Assembly (NCBI GenBank): GCA_011088105.1
Contig: JAALKI010000007.1
Span: 1-64,000, forward strand
DNA: 64,000 bases
Reading direction: 5' to 3'
From: Nitrospirota bacterium
GTDB lineage: Bacteria; Nitrospirota; Nitrospiria; Nitrospirales; UBA8639
Under the pieces are notes generated by a model, which saw only the letters and a list, made by a program, of their open reading frames with translations, ran no database searches and was not told where the DNA came from. Below, one piece after another: positions 17,813 to 27,029 of the stretch (positions are counted from its first letter, which is position 1; each line of letters starts with the position of its first letter). The translations under genes and the position numbers were made by a program.

Positions 17813-18823
17813 CTAGACCTGCGTAACGTTAATCACAATGGCATGGAGTCCAGTTGCTCCTGACGGTTGGGGACGGGTGATTTCAGATGTTTGAACTTTT
17901 CCGGTGACATCAATGGCTCTGACCACCACCATGGCTTTGTGTGCGTGCCTAGGGCTCCAGTCATAATTCCACACGACCCAAGAATAGGGGGACTGGGGTG
18001 GTTCAATTTCTGCTGGCTGCCACGTTTTTTCCCCATCAAAACTCAATTCCACTTTCCGAATCGTGTGTGGGCCTCCAAAAGCAATCCCTCGAATGCGTAG
18101 TTGAGGACCAGCGATACTTTGATGATGCCCAGGACTATCAATCCTGGAAAAAATGTGAATGGTGCCGTCATCGGTCCAGCCTTTTCGTTGCCAGTATCCT
18201 TGGTAATCTCCATCATAGACTTCGATCTCACGAATCCATTTGACGTTTTTGATGCCATACAACCCTGGGACAATTAAGCGAAGGGGGAAGCCGTGAGCCT
18301 TGGGTAGTTTCTCGCCATTCATCAAATAGGCAAGCATGACATCATTTTCCATCGCTCGATGAAAAGGAATGCTATCATCATAGCCGTCCGTTCCACGAAA
18401 AATGACATCGCGTGCCGTATCGGTATTAGCTCCAGTTTCTTGTAACAAGGCTTTGAGGGAAATACCTCGCCAGATCGCATTCCCCATACTTGTTCCTCCA
18501 GGGAGTGTATCGATGCACATCAGGGTTGATATTTGATCAAACGATGGACGATTGAGAATGTCCCGCCATCCCAACGACATGCGCGTCGCAACGGAGCCGG
18601 TAAGAGAAAGCCGCCATTGTTCTTGATCAATATCACGGGTCAGATTATAAGGAGAATCCATATAATTCACGGTGTAAAACGTCTCGTTCGGAGTAAAATA
18701 GGTGGTTTCTCGGGATGGTACGGCAAACATCCCGCCAAGATCACACCCTAACGTGAGACTATTCAATCCGGCGATCGTTCCCCAGCTACCGAGCTTCAAC
18801 AAGTTTCGTCGTGAAATATTCAT
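17813..18823 (-). CDS. Molybdopterin oxidoreductase, sulfite oxidase family, Tat-exported
   Basis: The 336-residue protein has a twin-arginine leader (SRRNLLKLG, residues 4-12) followed by a hydrophobic stretch. The Moco domain has the ligand-type cysteine at residue 103 (TLMCIDTLPGG), then ENDVMLAYLMNGEKLP and GFPLRLIVPGLYGIKNVKWI, which are hallmark sulfite-oxidase/YedY-type segments. A dimerisation-like domain fills the C-terminus (GGPHTIRKVELSFDGEKTW). It would act in the periplasm. No heme domain or cytochrome neighbour is present, so the electron acceptor and substrate are unknown. Confidence 0.85.
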   Translation of the reverse strand: MNISRRNLLKLGSWGTIAGLNSLTLGCDLGGMFAVPSRETTYFTPNETFYTVNYMDSPYNLTRDIDQEQWRLSLTGSVATRMSLGWRDILNRPSFDQISTLMCIDTLPGGTSMGNAIWRGISLKALLQETGANTDTARDVIFRGTDGYDDSIPFHRAMENDVMLAYLMNGEKLPKAHGFPLRLIVPGLYGIKNVKWIREIEVYDGDYQGYWQRKGWTDDGTIHIFSRIDSPGHHQSIAGPQLRIRGIAFGGPHTIRKVELSFDGEKTWQPAEIEPPQSPYSWVVWNYDWSPRHAHKAMVVVRAIDVTGKVQTSEITRPQPSGATGLHAIVINVTQV

Positions 18824-19017
18824 AATCCATTATCTCTACATGGATGCGAGCTCTGCAAGCACGATGCTGGAATGGCATGTGTGAGAAAGAGCCGATAGAA
18901 GAATCCAAGCCGCCCATGGGCCCGATGGATCACGGTATGAGAGAGTTGCCACACGGTATTTTATGAGGGTGGTGGAGATATTGAAAAGGTTGGTGGTGGA
19001 GGATACGTGCTATCAGG

Positions 19018-19236
19018 TTACGCCTCGGTTGGGGGGGCATCTGTTCTCGGTTCATTGTGTTCGCCTGGTGCGATCTTATGAAGTTCTTCTTCCAGCACTT
19101 GGATGGCACCACTGATTCTTAACAATGTAGTATTGCGAAGATTTGCTTGTTTGTTCTCTAACTCGCCTAACATTTTTTCGCCGTCTTGAAACTCGGTCTT
19201 GAGTTCAGCCAATCTCTTTTCTAAGAGTTCCTGCAT
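19018..19236 (-). CDS. Small coiled-coil protein
   Basis: The 72-residue product is almost wholly helical with heptads (LLEKRLAELKTEFQDGEKML, then ISGAIQVLEEELHKI) and a short acidic Pro-rich tail. No membrane or catalytic segment is visible. TGGAG lies about 10 bases before the ATG. It lies 194 bases downstream of trpA on the same strand and could be transcribed with the trp operon or separately. I do not know its function; it may dimerise. Confidence 0.65.
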   Translation of the reverse strand: MQELLEKRLAELKTEFQDGEKMLGELENKQANLRNTTLLRISGAIQVLEEELHKIAPGEHNEPRTDAPPTEA

Positions 19237-19348
19237 TAGTCACTCCATCAGAAGAAATGAATATATGTTGGGCTTAGAATAAAGAAACCCTGCGCAATTG
19301 GTCAAAGGATTTTTTTCTGTTGCATGCTGTCCCAAGCTGTACCATTCT

Positions 19349-19373
19349 ACGCTATGCCAGATCTCCATAGCGT
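19349..19373. repeat. Short inverted repeat downstream of trpA
   Basis: ACGCTATG (19349-19356) pairs with CATAGCGT (19366-19373) around a 9-base loop. On the plus strand TTTC follows; on the minus strand there is no U run. It may act as a weak end signal for the trp transcript. Confidence 0.35.
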
Positions 19374-19430
19374 TTTCACCAGGTGGTTGCCTCATGTAAG
19401 TAAGGGGGCTAAAGCAGAACGGTCCTCCTA

Positions 19431-20228
19431 TCAGGTCATGGCATGTTTGAGCTTTTTGATAAACGATCCAATGTGTTTGACGAGGTGGGAGGATTGGGCT
19501 GCTGCGCCAATTTGGCGAACGATGGCACTGCCCACAATAACACCATCCGCAAATTGTGAAACGGCTTTGGCCTCATGAGGCGTGGCGATTCCAAACCCGA
19601 CGGCGACAGGTTTTTTTGCAGTTTTTTGAATATGCCGGACATGTGTTTGGACTTTTCCAATATTACTCAATGGGAAACCGGTAATCCCTGTGAGGGAAAC
19701 ATAGTAAATAAACCCGCGTGCGCGTTTGATGACTTCCTGTTTGCGAAGCGCGGTACTTGTTGGAGCGAGGAGAAAAATTACGTCGAGACCATGTGTGGTT
19801 GCTGCAGTCGACAATACTTTCGATTCTTCTGGCGGCATGTCGGGAATAATAACTCCGTCGATTCCTACAGCAACGGCTTCCCGGCAAAACGGTTCTTCCC
19901 CCATAGCCATGAGGGTATTGTAATATGCCATAAGGATAAGCGGAATTTGGGTCTTTTGCCGAAGGCGTTTGACCATCGCTAAAATTTTCTTGAGAGAGGT
20001 GCCAGATCGTAAAGCTCGTTCAGCAGCCAGTTGAATTACTGGACCATCTGCGATGGGATCCGAAAAGGGGACACCCAGCTCAATCAAGTTCGCTCCATTG
20101 CGTTCCAATTCAAGCACCAATTCTTCAGTTTGTCTTAATGACGGGTCTCCAGCCATGACATAGGGAATTAAGGCCTTCTCATGCTTCTCTTTGAGAAGTT
20201 GAAAGGTTTGGGCAATACGATGTTTCAT
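19431..20228 (-). CDS. trpA: Tryptophan synthase alpha chain
   Basis: TrpA cleaves indole-3-glycerol phosphate and passes indole to TrpB. The 265-residue TIM barrel has the catalytic glutamate and aspartate region [19 protein letters not shown] (residues ~47-65), [11 protein letters not shown] and the phosphate-binding [11 protein letters not shown]. It is the last gene of the trp operon, and its ATG overlaps the trpB stop by 4 bases, as is common for the tightly coupled synthase pair. Confidence 0.97.
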   Translation of the reverse strand: MKHRIAQTFQLLKEKHEKALIPYVMAGDPSLRQTEELVLELERNGANLIELGVPFSDPIADGPVIQLAAERALRSGTSLKKILAMVKRLRQKTQIPLILMAYYNTLMAMGEEPFCREAVAVGIDGVIIPDMPPEESKVLSTAATTHGLDVIFLLAPTSTALRKQEVIKRARGFIYYVSLTGITGFPLSNIGKVQTHVRHIQKTAKKPVAVGFGIATPHEAKAVSQFADGVIVGSAIVRQIGAAAQSSHLVKHIGSFIKKLKHAMT

Positions 20229-21418
20229 AGGTGTGTGCCCCTCATGTGTGCAATGTGCTGGACATCTTTATCTCCACGACCCGAAAGATTCATGACCAGG
20301 ATTTGTTGTTTTTTCATCGTCGGGGCTAGTTTTATCACTTCGGCAACGGCATGGGCGCTTTCCAATGCAGGAATAATCCCTTCTTCTTGCGAAAGGAGGT
20401 CAAAGCCTGCGAGAGCCTCTTTGTCTGTGGCAGAGGTGTATCGAATGCGCCCAGAATCATGGTGCATGCTGTGCTCCGGACCCACGGCAGCATAGTCAAG
20501 ACCAGCTGAAACAGAATGGGTGAGATTGACTTGCCCATGTTCATTTTGAAGCAAATAGGTCATGGTGCCGTGTAAGACACCAGGTTTTCCACCAGAAAAT
20601 CGAGCAGCATGTTTTCCACTTTTCACTCCCAATCCACCAGCTTCGACGCCGACCATCTTGACAGAAGAATCTTTTAAAAATGGATAGAAGAGACCAATAC
20701 TATTGCTACCTCCTCCGACACATGCGACCAACAGATGAGGAAGTTGTCCTTCGGCAGCCCAAACTTGTTTCCTGGCTTCCCGCCCAATAATCGATTGAAA
20801 ATCACGAATCATCATAGGATAGGGGTGGGGACCGAGAACAGACCCCAGCAAATAGTGGCTTGTGCGAACATTAGTTGTCCAGTCCCGCATGGCTTCGCTA
20901 ATGGCATCTTTCAGTGTTCGGCTTCCGGCATTGACTCCAGTGACCTTAGCCCCCAGCAAACGCATTCGAAATACGTTCAGGGCCTGACGTTCCATATCTT
21001 CGGTTCCCATATAAATTTCGGCTTCCAAGCCAAACTTCGCGGCCACGGTTGCAACGGCAACCCCATGCTGGCCAGCGCCTGTTTCTGCAATTACTCGGTG
21101 TTTTTTCATGCGCTGAGTCAAGAGTGCCTGACCGACGGCATTGTTAATTTTATGTGCACCGGTATGGCAGAGGTCTTCCCGTTTCAGATAAATTTTTGCT
21201 CCGCCCAGAGTCTTGGTAAGGTTCTTGGCAAAATACAGAGGTGTGGGGCGTCCAACATACTCTTGCAAACATGTCAAAAAAGTCTTTTGAAACTGTCGGT
21301 CTTTTCGTATTGACGCATATATGTTTCTCAGTTCAAGAACTGCAGGCATCAATATCTCTGGTACATAGAGCCCACCATATTGTCCAAATCGACCGTGTGT
21401 GTCTGGAATGTGTGGCAT
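20225..21418 (-). CDS. trpB: Tryptophan synthase beta chain
   Basis: TrpB is the PLP enzyme that condenses indole with serine. The PLP lysine lies in [16 protein letters not shown] (~residue 88), the phosphate-binding loop is [10 protein letters not shown], and [14 protein letters not shown] fits classic TrpB1 rather than the TrpB2 type. Length (397) is normal. It is separated from trpF by about 158 bases with no visible gene, the largest gap in the operon, so an internal promoter is possible there. Confidence 0.97.
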   Translation of the reverse strand: MPHIPDTHGRFGQYGGLYVPEILMPAVLELRNIYASIRKDRQFQKTFLTCLQEYVGRPTPLYFAKNLTKTLGGAKIYLKREDLCHTGAHKINNAVGQALLTQRMKKHRVIAETGAGQHGVAVATVAAKFGLEAEIYMGTEDMERQALNVFRMRLLGAKVTGVNAGSRTLKDAISEAMRDWTTNVRTSHYLLGSVLGPHPYPMMIRDFQSIIGREARKQVWAAEGQLPHLLVACVGGGSNSIGLFYPFLKDSSVKMVGVEAGGLGVKSGKHAARFSGGKPGVLHGTMTYLLQNEHGQVNLTHSVSAGLDYAAVGPEHSMHHDSGRIRYTSATDKEALAGFDLLSQEEGIIPALESAHAVAEVIKLAPTMKKQQILVMNLSGRGDKDVQHIAHMRGTHL

Positions 21419-21576
21419 GGAAATCCTATACTAACGTATTCATCATAAATGGGATCTGTGAGTCATCGTTTGCCCAAGATTTGCTTTGGGGAATGTCGTA
21501 GTGCATGGTTCTCGTTCCTGTCTCTCACTCCCACTGAAGGAAGAGATAGGATATGGTGACACAGTATCAAGAGAGG

Positions 21577-22206
21577 TTACTCAGTTGAAACGCATCTCAC
21601 CGCATGAATAAAGGCCAGAATTTTCGCTGGATCTTTTTTGCCGGGATGCACTTCGACTCCGCTACTGACATCGACCCCATACGGCTGTACACAGTGAATG
21701 GCGTCTTGGACATTTTCAGGTGTTAATCCGCCTGCGAGAAGAATAGGCAAGCTCTTGGCGGCTTTTGCGGCAAGATTCCAATCAACGACCTTGCCAGTTC
21801 CTCCGTAGGCTGTGTCTGAAAAGGCGTCAATGACAAAGCCTTTTACGTTGAATCGGCCTTGATACTCCGCCATCGATAAAAAACTGCCATGATCACGCAA
21901 TCGGATGCCTCGAAGAAGAGGCCGCGCCAATGTTTCACAATACGACGGCGTTTCATCCCCATGCAGTTGTGCGAGCACCAGTCCACATTCATCTATCAGG
22001 TTGCGTGTAGTTTCTATGGCTTCATTCACGAAGACGCCTACAGGTAAAACGAAAGGTGGGAGTTGGGCAATAATCTGTTTGGCAATTTTCGGGGCCACGA
22101 AGCGAGGACTATTTTTATAGAATACAAAACCTATGGCGTCAGCCCCAGCCTCAACGGCAGCTTGGGCATCTTCGCTATTAGTGATTCCACAAATTTTGAT
22201 TTTCAC
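21577..22206 (-). CDS. trpF: Phosphoribosylanthranilate isomerase
   Basis: TrpF performs the Amadori rearrangement of phosphoribosylanthranilate. The N-terminal KIKICGITNSEDA carries the catalytic cysteine (residue 5), DECGLVLAQLHGDE follows, and the catalytic aspartate and phosphate-binding segments are visible in FVIDAFSDTAYGGTGKVVDW and LLAGGLTPENV. The 209-residue length is normal. It lies 12 bases after trpC. Confidence 0.96.
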   Translation of the reverse strand: MKIKICGITNSEDAQAAVEAGADAIGFVFYKNSPRFVAPKIAKQIIAQLPPFVLPVGVFVNEAIETTRNLIDECGLVLAQLHGDETPSYCETLARPLLRGIRLRDHGSFLSMAEYQGRFNVKGFVIDAFSDTAYGGTGKVVDWNLAAKAAKSLPILLAGGLTPENVQDAIHCVQPYGVDVSSGVEVHPGKKDPAKILAFIHAVRCVSTE

Positions 22207-22218
22207 AAGGGAACCCGC

Positions 22219-23079
22219 TTAGATCCATCGTCCACGGTCGTGGGCATTCTCTTCGGCCTCTTCTGGTGTTTCTTGAGGGGGGCCTAACAACTCTATGATT
22301 TTTTCACCAATGTTGTTGGCGCGAATCAATGATTCGCCTATCAGCATGGCTTTGGCTCCGGCTTCCATGACCCGTTGAACATCTTCACGCGTGTGAATGC
22401 CGCTTTCACTCACGATGAGCCGGTCTTCAGGAATACGAGCCGCGAGTCGTTCGGTCATGACAAGGTCAGTTGAAAACGTTTGGAGGTCGCGGTTATTGAT
22501 TCCAATAAGTCGTGCAGATGGAATACGTTCTAAAACCGTCTCGACCTCCCGTTCATGGTGAGTCTCAAGTAAGACATCCATGTCTAGACCGGTGGCCACA
22601 GCAAAAAAATCTTCAAGTTGAATGCGATCTAATGCTGCGACAATCAACAACACGGCATCCGCTCCAAATGCACGGGCTTCATAAAACTGAATGTCTCCAA
22701 CCATGAATTCTTTGTTCAACGCGGGAAGACCGACAGTCTGTTTGATGGCCTCTAAATACGCGAGGGCCCCTTGAAAAAAGCTAGTGTCGGTCAGGACAGA
22801 TACTGCTGCAGCTCCATGCATTTTATAGATATTGGCAATCTCGACGGGGTTGAACGCATCAGCAAACTCTTGACGCATGAGTCCTTGGCTGGGTGAAGAT
22901 TTTTTGACTTCGGCAATTAAGGCCGGGGCTTGAGGCGTGGCTTGAGATTCTACTGTTTGGATAAATCCAAGAGGGGCGGGTCGATCGGCGATGCGGCATT
23001 TTAGCTCTGCCAAGTACCCCTGGCTCTGCTTCCCACGCAATTCGGCTTTTTTGTGTTCAAGAATGCGGTCGAGAATCAT
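22219..23079 (-). CDS. trpC: Indole-3-glycerol phosphate synthase
   Basis: TrpC closes the indole ring. The TIM-barrel markers are present: ALIAEVKKSSPSQGLM (substrate lysine), LTDTSFFQGALAYLE, NKEFMVGDIQFYEA, IGINNRDLQTFSTDL and IVSESGIHTREDVQR. At 286 residues it carries a short acidic C-terminal tail (PPQETPEEAEENAHDRG) beyond the usual end. Its ATG overlaps the trpD stop by 4 bases. It is a separate protein, not fused to trpF. Confidence 0.96.
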   Translation of the reverse strand: MILDRILEHKKAELRGKQSQGYLAELKCRIADRPAPLGFIQTVESQATPQAPALIAEVKKSSPSQGLMRQEFADAFNPVEIANIYKMHGAAAVSVLTDTSFFQGALAYLEAIKQTVGLPALNKEFMVGDIQFYEARAFGADAVLLIVAALDRIQLEDFFAVATGLDMDVLLETHHEREVETVLERIPSARLIGINNRDLQTFSTDLVMTERLAARIPEDRLIVSESGIHTREDVQRVMEAGAKAMLIGESLIRANNIGEKIIELLGPPQETPEEAEENAHDRGRWI

Positions 23080-24104
23080 GAGGAAGACGATGAAGTAAAC
23101 GCGATGAGTTTTTCAAGCTTTTCCCAGGCGGCTCCGCTATCCAAGGTTTGTGTGGCAAGGTCATACCCTTCTTGGAGTGTTGTGGCTTGCCCACATGCCA
23201 CAAATGCTGGGGCAGCATTCATGAGTACCACTTCACGTTTAGGTCCGTGGCGACCTCGTAGGATATCTTGAATGATTGAAGCGTTTTCTTGAGGAGACCC
23301 ACCTTTTAAAGCTAGAAGCGGAACAGGTTCAAGACCAAAATCTTTGGGTTCGATTTCATAACTCGAGACTGATCCCCGTTTCCCCTCGGCGACATATGTT
23401 GCTGTGGTCAAGGTGATTTCATCCAACCCATCCTTCCCATGGAGGACAAAGCAATGTTTGGTGCCAAGCCGCAGGAGAACTTGTGCCAACGTGCTGGTTA
23501 AAGCTCGGTCATACACACCAAGTATTTGAATGTTGGCGCCGGCAGGATTAGACAAGGGCCCGAGAATATTCATGAGTGTTCGAATGCCCATATCAATTCT
23601 TGGCTTCGCGCAATGTTTCATGGCACCATGATAGAGTGGCGCAAAGAGGAATCCGATGCCGACCTCATTGATACATTCAGCTACCTGTTGGGAAGGGAGA
23701 TTAATGGAGATGCCCAGCGCGGAGAGGACGTCCGCACTTCCCGATTGGGAGGAGACGGAGCGGTTGCCATGTTTGGCCACGGTAATCCCACCTCCTGCCA
23801 CCACAAAGGCAGTTGCCGTGGAAATGTTAAAGGTCTGAGACCGGTCTCCTCCAGTTCCACAAGTATCCACGACCAGCGATTCCCGTACGCGGATTTGTTC
23901 GGCAAGGCTTCGCATGGCCTTTGCAGACCCTGTAATTTCTTCGACGGTTTCGCCCTTCATTCGTAGACCCATAAGATACGCGGCAATTTGCGCCTCTGTT
24001 GCCGTTCCCTGCATGATTTCCAGCATGACATCTTCGGCTTCTTTTTCCGAAAGATGTACGCCTTCGGCAAGTTGATTGATGGCCGTTTGAATGAGTGGTG
24101 TCAT
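23076..24104 (-). CDS. trpD: Anthranilate phosphoribosyltransferase
   Basis: TrpD adds phosphoribosyl to anthranilate. The PRPP-binding VDTCGTGGDRSQTFNISTA and the AKHGNRSVSSQSGSADVL motif are intact. I start at ATG 24104 (MTPLIQTAINQLAEGVHLS), which matches the usual N-terminus and lies after the trpG stop; an ATG at 24149 inside trpG would add 15 residues unlike the family. Neither has a clear ribosome site. It is a free-standing enzyme, not fused to trpG. Confidence 0.94.
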   Translation of the reverse strand: MTPLIQTAINQLAEGVHLSEKEAEDVMLEIMQGTATEAQIAAYLMGLRMKGETVEEITGSAKAMRSLAEQIRVRESLVVDTCGTGGDRSQTFNISTATAFVVAGGGITVAKHGNRSVSSQSGSADVLSALGISINLPSQQVAECINEVGIGFLFAPLYHGAMKHCAKPRIDMGIRTLMNILGPLSNPAGANIQILGVYDRALTSTLAQVLLRLGTKHCFVLHGKDGLDEITLTTATYVAEGKRGSVSSYEIEPKDFGLEPVPLLALKGGSPQENASIIQDILRGRHGPKREVVLMNAAPAFVACGQATTLQEGYDLATQTLDSGAAWEKLEKLIAFTSSSSS

Positions 24105-24123
24105 GTGGCTACAAAACAGATGG

Positions 24124-24711
24124 TCAAAAGGAAAGGTTCGCGAGGGCATTCATTTGAAGAAAGTTTCGTAATAAGTCCATGCCGGAGGTTGTCAAAATTG
24201 ACTCAGGGTGAAACTGAACGCCTTCGGCCCCAGTCGGGCGATGGCGTAAGCCCATGATTTCCCCCTCATCAGTCTCAGCGGAAATTTCAAACGTATCTGG
24301 TAAGGTAGCTTTATGAACAATTAGGGAGTGATAGCGTGTAGCTTCGAAAGGATTAGGGAGGCTGTGAAAGAGTGTTTTCCCATCATGATAAATTTTTGAA
24401 GTTTTTCCATGCATCAAGCGGTCCGCTTGAATGATCTCACCACCAAAGGCATAAGCCAATGATTGATGTCCCAGGCACACGCCTAATACCGGTATGTGTC
24501 CTGCAAAATGCTTGAGAACATCCACCGAGACTCCTGCTTCTTTAGGCGTACATGGTCCTGGGGAAATTAACACTCGTTCAGGGTTTAATTGTTGGGCCTC
24601 AGATAGTGAAATTTTGTCATTGCGAGAAACATGAATATCCGCGCCCAGTTCACCTAAGTATTGAACCAAGTTATAGGTGAATGAGTCATAATTATCGATA
24701 ATCAAAAGCAT
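24124..24711 (-). CDS. trpG: Anthranilate synthase glutamine amidotransferase subunit
   Basis: TrpG releases ammonia from glutamine for TrpE. The class I amidotransferase triad is visible: the cysteine in [17 protein letters not shown] (~residue 79) and the histidine and glutamate in [29 protein letters not shown] is the oxyanion region. The 195-residue length is typical of TrpG/PabA, so it may also serve p-aminobenzoate synthesis if no separate pabA exists. It lies 8 bases after trpE. Confidence 0.95.
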   Translation of the reverse strand: MLLIIDNYDSFTYNLVQYLGELGADIHVSRNDKISLSEAQQLNPERVLISPGPCTPKEAGVSVDVLKHFAGHIPVLGVCLGHQSLAYAFGGEIIQADRLMHGKTSKIYHDGKTLFHSLPNPFEATRYHSLIVHKATLPDTFEISAETDEGEIMGLRHRPTGAEGVQFHPESILTTSGMDLLRNFLQMNALANLSF

Positions 24712-24719
24712 AGAAAAGC

Positions 24720-26216
24720 CTATTCTAACCCTTGTTCGGCGAGTTCAATTCCCTTCATCATGGCCTGAGCTTTATTCCAGGTTTCCTCATATTCCTTGGT
24801 TGGGTCGGAGTCAGCCACAATGCCAGCACCAGCTTGAATGTAGGCCTGTTGGTTTTTTATCACAATGGTTCGGATATTGATACAGGTATCCATGTTCCCT
24901 GAAAAACTGAAGTACCCAGTGGCCCCAGCATAGGGTCCACGCCGACTTGGTTCGAGCTCTTCAATGATTTGCATGGCCCGTACCTTTGGAGCGCCAGAAA
25001 CTGTTCCTGCTGGAAAGCAGGCTTTCATTACGTCATACACGGAATGCGGCCTCTCTAAATCCCCTGTGACTTGGGAAACAATATGCATGACATGAGAATA
25101 CCGTTCAACCTTCATGAATGGATCAACCCTGACCGTAGCAAATTGTGCAACTCGACCGACATCATTCCGACCAAGATCGACGAGCATCACATGTTCAGCT
25201 TGCTCTTTTGTATCGGATAAGAGTTCTGCTTCTAGGGCCTGATCCTGTTCTGGTGTGTCCCCGCGCCGGCGTGTCCCGGCAATAGGGCGAACGATAACTT
25301 GTTCCTCTTGACAATTCACGAGAATTTCTGGAGACGACCCGACTAATTCTACGCCAGCAATACGCAAATAAAACATATATGGAGAGGGGTTCAGGATTCG
25401 AAGCGCTCGATATATATCTAATGGCGCACAATGAATTCGAGTTTTCCATCGTTGCGATACGACTGCCTGTACGATGTCACCAGCTTGGATGTATTCCTTG
25501 ATCCGAAGAACCATTTTCTCAAAATCTGGCTGGTTCATATTCGATGTAAAGCGAGGGGGCTGTGGACGAGGAGGTGGAGGAGATTGACGAAGAGGCTTTT
25601 TTAACTGTGTAATCATCTGCTCAATGCGATGCGTTGCATCAAGATAGGCTTTTTTCCTCAATGCAACTGTTTGACCCGTCAGATAGGCGTTTGCCACGAC
25701 TTTAATTTTATGAGTGACATTATCGAAGATGACCAGGGTGTCAGTGAGTAAAAATGCCAATTGTGGTAAGCGCAGGTCCTCCTTGTCACGAGGAGGAATT
25801 GGCTCAAAGTATTGCACGAGGTCAAACCCCATGTATCCAACGGCACCACCAATGAACGGTGGCAACCCAGGGACAGGCACCGGTTGATAGGGTTCCATCA
25901 ATTGTTGGATATGATCGAGGGGATTCTGTCCCAGAGGCATGTGTGTAATTTTTCGTCCCTTTTGGACGTACAGTTGATTATCGTGTTCCCACAGAATGAC
26001 TTTCGCTTTATTCCCCAAGAATGAATAACGCGCCCATCGTTCGCCACCTTCCACACTTTCAAAGAGAAAGGCCGTCGGCCCAGCATTGATTTTTGAAAAC
26101 GCTGATACAGGCGTCTCCAAATCTGCAAAGATTTCTCGGTAAATAGGGATGAGATTTCCCTTTGTCGCGAGTGCGGAAAACTCATCAAAACCTATTGAAT
26201 AACAAGGATTTTTCAT
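24720..26216 (-). CDS. trpE: Anthranilate synthase component I
   Basis: TrpE makes anthranilate from chorismate. The 498-residue protein has the chorismate-binding core: [46 protein letters not shown] and [17 protein letters not shown]. The N-terminal domain opens with [20 protein letters not shown] and includes the feedback-site region [16 protein letters not shown]. It is the first gene of trpEGDCFBA. I could not identify a leader peptide rich in Trp codons upstream, so classical attenuation is not supported. Confidence 0.96.
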   Translation of the reverse strand: MKNPCYSIGFDEFSALATKGNLIPIYREIFADLETPVSAFSKINAGPTAFLFESVEGGERWARYSFLGNKAKVILWEHDNQLYVQKGRKITHMPLGQNPLDHIQQLMEPYQPVPVPGLPPFIGGAVGYMGFDLVQYFEPIPPRDKEDLRLPQLAFLLTDTLVIFDNVTHKIKVVANAYLTGQTVALRKKAYLDATHRIEQMITQLKKPLRQSPPPPRPQPPRFTSNMNQPDFEKMVLRIKEYIQAGDIVQAVVSQRWKTRIHCAPLDIYRALRILNPSPYMFYLRIAGVELVGSSPEILVNCQEEQVIVRPIAGTRRRGDTPEQDQALEAELLSDTKEQAEHVMLVDLGRNDVGRVAQFATVRVDPFMKVERYSHVMHIVSQVTGDLERPHSVYDVMKACFPAGTVSGAPKVRAMQIIEELEPSRRGPYAGATGYFSFSGNMDTCINIRTIVIKNQQAYIQAGAGIVADSDPTKEYEETWNKAQAMMKGIELAEQGLE

Positions 26217-26519
26217 GTTCTGGACGGTAGCATACGGAATTTTTTAAAGTCAACGAATGGTATGACAAGCTTGCCCTGTGCTCCTGAGGAATGCAACATA
26301 TTTCCCTCTGGATCTTGGGGTAAAACGTCTTTGGTTTGTGATGGCTAGAGAGTAGCGCACCTCTTGGCATTCGTGGTAGGATAAGGGTGTGAAATGTCTA
26401 GGGTTGGTGTGGCAGACAGGATGTAATGTGCGAGTTTTTCTTGTGCACGCTGTCATATGGCGACCAGAAGAAGTCTGGCACTTCAATTCTCATCAAAAAA
26501 GGGTCATGGGTGAACCATG

Positions 26520-26645
26520 ATGAGTAAACTCTCCTTTGTCATTGCAATCCTTTTCCTCTCTCTCTTTGTGGCCCTCCTGGCCTGTTTTGGCTGGGTTCAA
26601 GGGTATGCTTGGCATCAACGAAAAGATTTTTGGGAAGATGCTTAG
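26520..26645 (+). CDS. Candidate 41-residue single-pass membrane peptide
   Basis: The frame starts at ATG 26520 and encodes one hydrophobic helix (SFVIAILFLSLFVALLACFG) followed by a short aromatic and charged tail ending in KDFWEDA. The size and plan recall small assembly or accessory subunits such as CcoS or CydX, but I see no specific match. A GGGTGA precedes a second ATG directly upstream. It is isolated on the plus strand in an otherwise gene-poor region, so it could be chance. Confidence 0.3.
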   Translation: MSKLSFVIAILFLSLFVALLACFGWVQGYAWHQRKDFWEDA

Positions 26646-26921
26646 GGTAACCCCTGTATGTTGGTAACGGGCCATCCTACATTTCAATGCGCTTCGTGTG
26701 CTGATACCATAAAATAGGGCAAACGTAGCTGCTACGTGTTCATTGCCTCTGTCGGACTTGTTGGATTGGGCAGCAACTTGTGATGTTGGTCTTTTGGCGC
26801 TCACATGCTTGACGGGTTTCCGAGGTGAACGGTATTCTCAGCCTCCGCAAGCCTTGACGTCTTATCAGAGTCCCTGCATCTCCCTTAGGCAGCGACGGGG
26901 TTGCCGTTTCAAGGAAAGAAG

Positions 26922-26943
26922 TTGAGAAACGGTAGTTTCTCAA
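26922..26943. repeat. Inverted repeat, copy 1 (TTGAGAAA/TTTCTCAA)
   Basis: TTGAGAAAC (26922-26930) pairs with GTTTCTCAA (26935-26943) around GGTA. The same arms and the same TAG at the 3' end of the spacer occur at 54487-54510, and both copies have GAA just before and an AATGnGCAT block just after. It may be a protein-binding palindrome or the terminal repeat of a small mobile element. Confidence 0.6.
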
Positions 26944-26962
26944 GAGAATGCGCATTTCTTTG

Positions 26963-26993
26963 AAATACCCACTTGATTTGTGACGGGGTATTT
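26963..26993. repeat. Hairpin in the proA leader
   Basis: AAATACCC (26963-26970) pairs with GGGTATTT (26986-26993) across a 15-base loop, 36 bases before the proA start. No U run follows. Its role is unknown. Confidence 0.4.
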
Positions 26994-27029
26994 GAGTGTT
27001 AACCATTTGTGAAGTGAGTCGTAATCATT

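Larger units (their letters stand above)
26217..27029. other. Gene-poor region between trpE and proA
   Basis: Overlapping minus-strand frames of 61 to 103 codons fill this 813-base stretch, but they share no domain, are rich in Arg, Ser and Pro, and overlap each other. I treat them as non-coding. The region contains one candidate membrane peptide (26520), a 7-bp palindromic repeat around a single base (26723-26737), an inverted repeat that recurs at 54487 (26922-26943) and an 8-bp hairpin just before proA (26963-26993). It must hold the trpE and proA promoters. It may be a copy of a dispersed intergenic element. Confidence 0.45.

Noticed and set aside
26493-26804. 103-codon minus-strand frame between trpE and proA
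   Set aside because: No domain, no ribosome site, and it overlaps other frames in the same gap.
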